DNA of 38,034 nt from assembly GCA_002840985.1 (NCBI GenBank), contig PHDM01000019.1:1-38034 (forward strand), in the 5' to 3' direction. Position 1 is the stretch's first letter, and every line of letters starts with the position of its first letter. Of this stretch, positions 36,123-38,034 are shown piece by piece. The notes below the pieces were generated by a model, which searched no databases, was not told the DNA's origin, and saw only the letters and a list, made by a program, of their open reading frames with translations. The position numbers were made by a program, and so were the translations under genes. The DNA is from Bacteroidetes bacterium HGW-Bacteroidetes-17. GTDB lineage: Bacteria > Bacteroidota > Bacteroidia > Bacteroidales > GCA-2711565.

Positions 36123-38034
36123 ATGAAGAAAATTTTAGGATTGGATTTAGGAACGAATAGTATTGGTTGGGCTTTGGTGAATCAGAATTTTGAAAATAAA
36201 CAAGGTGAAATTTTAGGATTGGGAAGTAGAATTATTCCAATGTCGCAAGATATTTTAGGAGAATTCGACAAAGGAAATTCTATTTCGCAAACTGCCGAAA
36301 GAACTGGTTTTCGCGGCGTAAGGAGATTGCGTGAACGACAGTTGCTAAGAAGGGAAAGATTACACCGTGTATTGAATACCTTGGGGTTTCTTCCAAAACA
36401 CTATGCCGAAAAAATTGATTTCAAAAATAGATTGGGGAAATTCCTGCCTGAAACTGAACCCAAACTGGTTTACAATGAAACAAATGAATTTATTTTCCAA
36501 AAATCATTTAAGGAAATGTATAATGATTTTCAAAGATGTCAACCTGAGTTAGTTGGCAATGGTAAAAAAGTTCCTTACGATTGGACGATTTATTTTTTAA
36601 GGAAAAAAGCTTTAACAAAAAAAATCGAAAAAGAAGAATTAGCGTGGATATTACTGCATTTTAATCAAAAAAGGGGCTACTACCAGTTAAGAGGTGAAGA
36701 AGAAGAGGAAAACCCAAATAAATTAGTGGAATTTCATTCATTGAAAGTTGTTGATGTATCTTCTGATGAACCTCAAAAAGGCAAAGATGAAATATGGTAC
36801 AATATCAATTTGGAAAATGGATGGATATACAGACGTGCAAGCAAAACACCTTTATTTGACTGGAAACATACAGTGAGGGATTTCATAGTTACAACTGATT
36901 TAAATGAAGATAGGACAGTAAAAACCGATAAAGAAGGTAAGGAGAAACGAAGTTTCCGTGCTCCAAAAGAAGATGATTGGACTTTAATAAAAAAGAAAAC
37001 CGAAGCAGAAATAGAAAATGCAAATAAAACTGTTGGTGAATATATCTACAATGAGCTTCTAAAAAATCCAAATCAGAAAATAAGAGGTAAACTCATACGA
37101 ACTATCGAACGTAAATTTTATAAAAAAGAATTGGTTTCGATATTAAGTAAACAAATTGGGTTTCATACCGAACTTCAAAACAGGGATTTGTACATTGAGT
37201 GTATTGAAGAACTGTACTCCCACAACCTAGCTCATAAAAGTAATTTGGCAAAAAAAAATTTTGTAAGTCTATTTATCGAAGACATCTTGTTTTATCAACG
37301 CCCTTTAAAAAGCCAGAAATCATCGATCAGCAATTGTCCATTTGAAAGCAGAACCTATATCATAAATGCAGAAAAGAAAACTGAACCACTAAAATGTATT
37401 TCAAAATCGCATCCATTATATCAGGAATTCAGGTTATGGCAATGGATTCAAAACTTAAAAATTTACAATAGGAATACTGATGAAGATGTAACTGTACAAT
37501 ATTTATATTCGGAAGAAGAGTATACGAAACTTTTTGAATTTTTGAATGAAAGAAAAGAAGTCAAGCAAGATGCACTTTTAAAATTTTTTAAAATCAATGT
37601 GAAAACACATCGTTGGAATTTTGTTGAAGAAAAGCCATACCCATGTAACGAAACCCACGCCATGATAAAAAGTCGTATGGATAAGGTCGAGAACTTATCT
37701 CAAGATTTCTTAACCTCTAATATTGAAGAAAAGTTATGGCATATTGTCTATTCGGTTAATGATAAAAATGAATATGAAAAAGCATTGCTGTCATTTGCAA
37801 AAAAACACAATATTGACAATGAAAGCTTTGCTGAAAATTTTAAAAAATTTCCTCCTTTTAAAACTGAATATGGCGCATATTCAGCAAAAGCAATCAAAAA
37901 ACTTTTACCACTAATGAGGATGGGTACATATTGGTGTTTTGACAATATCGACGATAAAACCAGAAAAAGAATCGAAAATATAATAACTGGAGAAGTTGAT
38001 GAGAACATTAAACAAAGAGTAAGAGAGAAAGCTA
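36123..38034 (+). CDS. cas9: CRISPR-associated endonuclease Cas9, N-terminal 637 residues (runs off window)
   Basis: I translated the frame from the ATG at 36123 to the right edge without meeting a stop. RuvC-I is MKKILGLDLGTNSIGWALVN, with D8 the catalytic Asp. The arginine-rich bridge helix follows at about residues 60-83 (RTGFRGVRRLRERQLLRRERL). The REC lobe contains HFNQKRGYYQLRG, 'WIYRRASKTPLFDW', ILFYQRPLKSQKSSI with CPFESR, and GAYSAKAIKKLLPLM, blocks common to type II-C Cas9 of Bacteroidota. RuvC-II, HNH, RuvC-III and the PAM-interacting domain lie beyond the window. The long REC part suggests a large enzyme of about 1400-1500 residues (inference). cas1, cas2 and the array are expected to the right. 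The tracrRNA candidate lies antisense upstream. Confidence 0.95.
   Translation, partial: MKKILGLDLGTNSIGWALVNQNFENKQGEILGLGSRIIPMSQDILGEFDKGNSISQTAERTGFRGVRRLRERQLLRRERLHRVLNTLGFLPKHYAEKIDFKNRLGKFLPETEPKLVYNETNEFIFQKSFKEMYNDFQRCQPELVGNGKKVPYDWTIYFLRKKALTKKIEKEELAWILLHFNQKRGYYQLRGEEEEENPNKLVEFHSLKVVDVSSDEPQKGKDEIWYNINLENGWIYRRASKTPLFDWKHTVRDFIVTTDLNEDRTVKTDKEGKEKRSFRAPKEDDWTLIKKKTEAEIENANKTVGEYIYNELLKNPNQKIRGKLIRTIERKFYKKELVSILSKQIGFHTELQNRDLYIECIEELYSHNLAHKSNLAKKNFVSLFIEDILFYQRPLKSQKSSISNCPFESRTYIINAEKKTEPLKCISKSHPLYQEFRLWQWIQNLKIYNRNTDEDVTVQYLYSEEEYTKLFEFLNERKEVKQDALLKFFKINVKTHRWNFVEEKPYPCNETHAMIKSRMDKVENLSQDFLTSNIEEKLWHIVYSVNDKNEYEKALLSFAKKHNIDNESFAENFKKFPPFKTEYGAYSAKAIKKLLPLMRMGTYWCFDNIDDKTRKRIENIITGEVDENIKQRVREKA

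Noticed and set aside
37723..37914. A small gene inside the cas9 region
   Set aside because: It is in another frame, overlaps the uninterrupted cas9 frame and shows no domain.

Overview
This window is a piece of a low-GC Bacteroidota chromosome. The evidence is the families present (outer-membrane barrels, a TonB plug-domain protein, a CarboxypepD_reg-like protein, GH97, DUF2027-Smr, DUF6146, DUF2461), repeated TAnnTTTG promoter boxes, and a gyrB of the Bacteroidota type. I cannot place it below phylum from sequence alone. Most of it is core chromosome. Accessory content is a DMSO-reductase-type operon at the left and the start of a type II CRISPR locus at the right edge.

Layout. 1-229: 3' end of an isochorismatase-like hydrolase. 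439-4316 (minus): dmsA-dmsB-dmsC, a Tat-exported molybdopterin oxidoreductase with its Fe-S and membrane subunits. 4652-8086: two secreted or surface proteins. 8266-10431: MalY/PatB-type aminotransferase and a nitrilase. 10549-10959 (minus): a small lipoprotein between two copies of a short repeat. 11258-16143: TauE/SafE permease, DUF2027-Smr protein, GH97 glycosidase, and an acidic YD-repeat-like protein. 16387-18048 (minus): MATE exporter and TatA. 18128-18535: RNase P RNA. 18774-23504: a long TPR protein and an outer-membrane barrel. 23673-25637: gyrB with a clear terminator. 25685-29403: DUF2461 protein, then a two-gene unit of a small barrel and a helix-hairpin-helix barrel protein. 29929-30333: DUF6146 protein. 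30629-35753: SCO1, then cytochrome oxidase subunits I, III, IV and II and the heme farnesyltransferase. 35754-38034: a tracrRNA-like region on the minus strand, directly upstream of and divergent from a cas9 gene that runs off the window.

How the genes work together. TatA fits the need to export DmsA, whose N-terminus carries a twin-arginine motif, so the window encodes an anaerobic terminal reductase as well as an aerobic one. The oxidase is a caa3 enzyme: subunit II carries its own cytochrome c domain, and subunit I lacks the usual glutamate and has the Tyr-Ser motif of A2-type enzymes. SCO1 (copper delivery) and CtaB (heme O synthesis) are encoded with it.

Most notable are: (1) the tracrRNA region, which seems to have a duplicated 3' module with two terminators; (2) the RNase P RNA, several of whose peripheral helices look like dispersed palindromic repeats; (3) the repeat-bracketed lipoprotein gene; and (4) a perfect 43-bp palindrome with a decayed relative elsewhere in the window.
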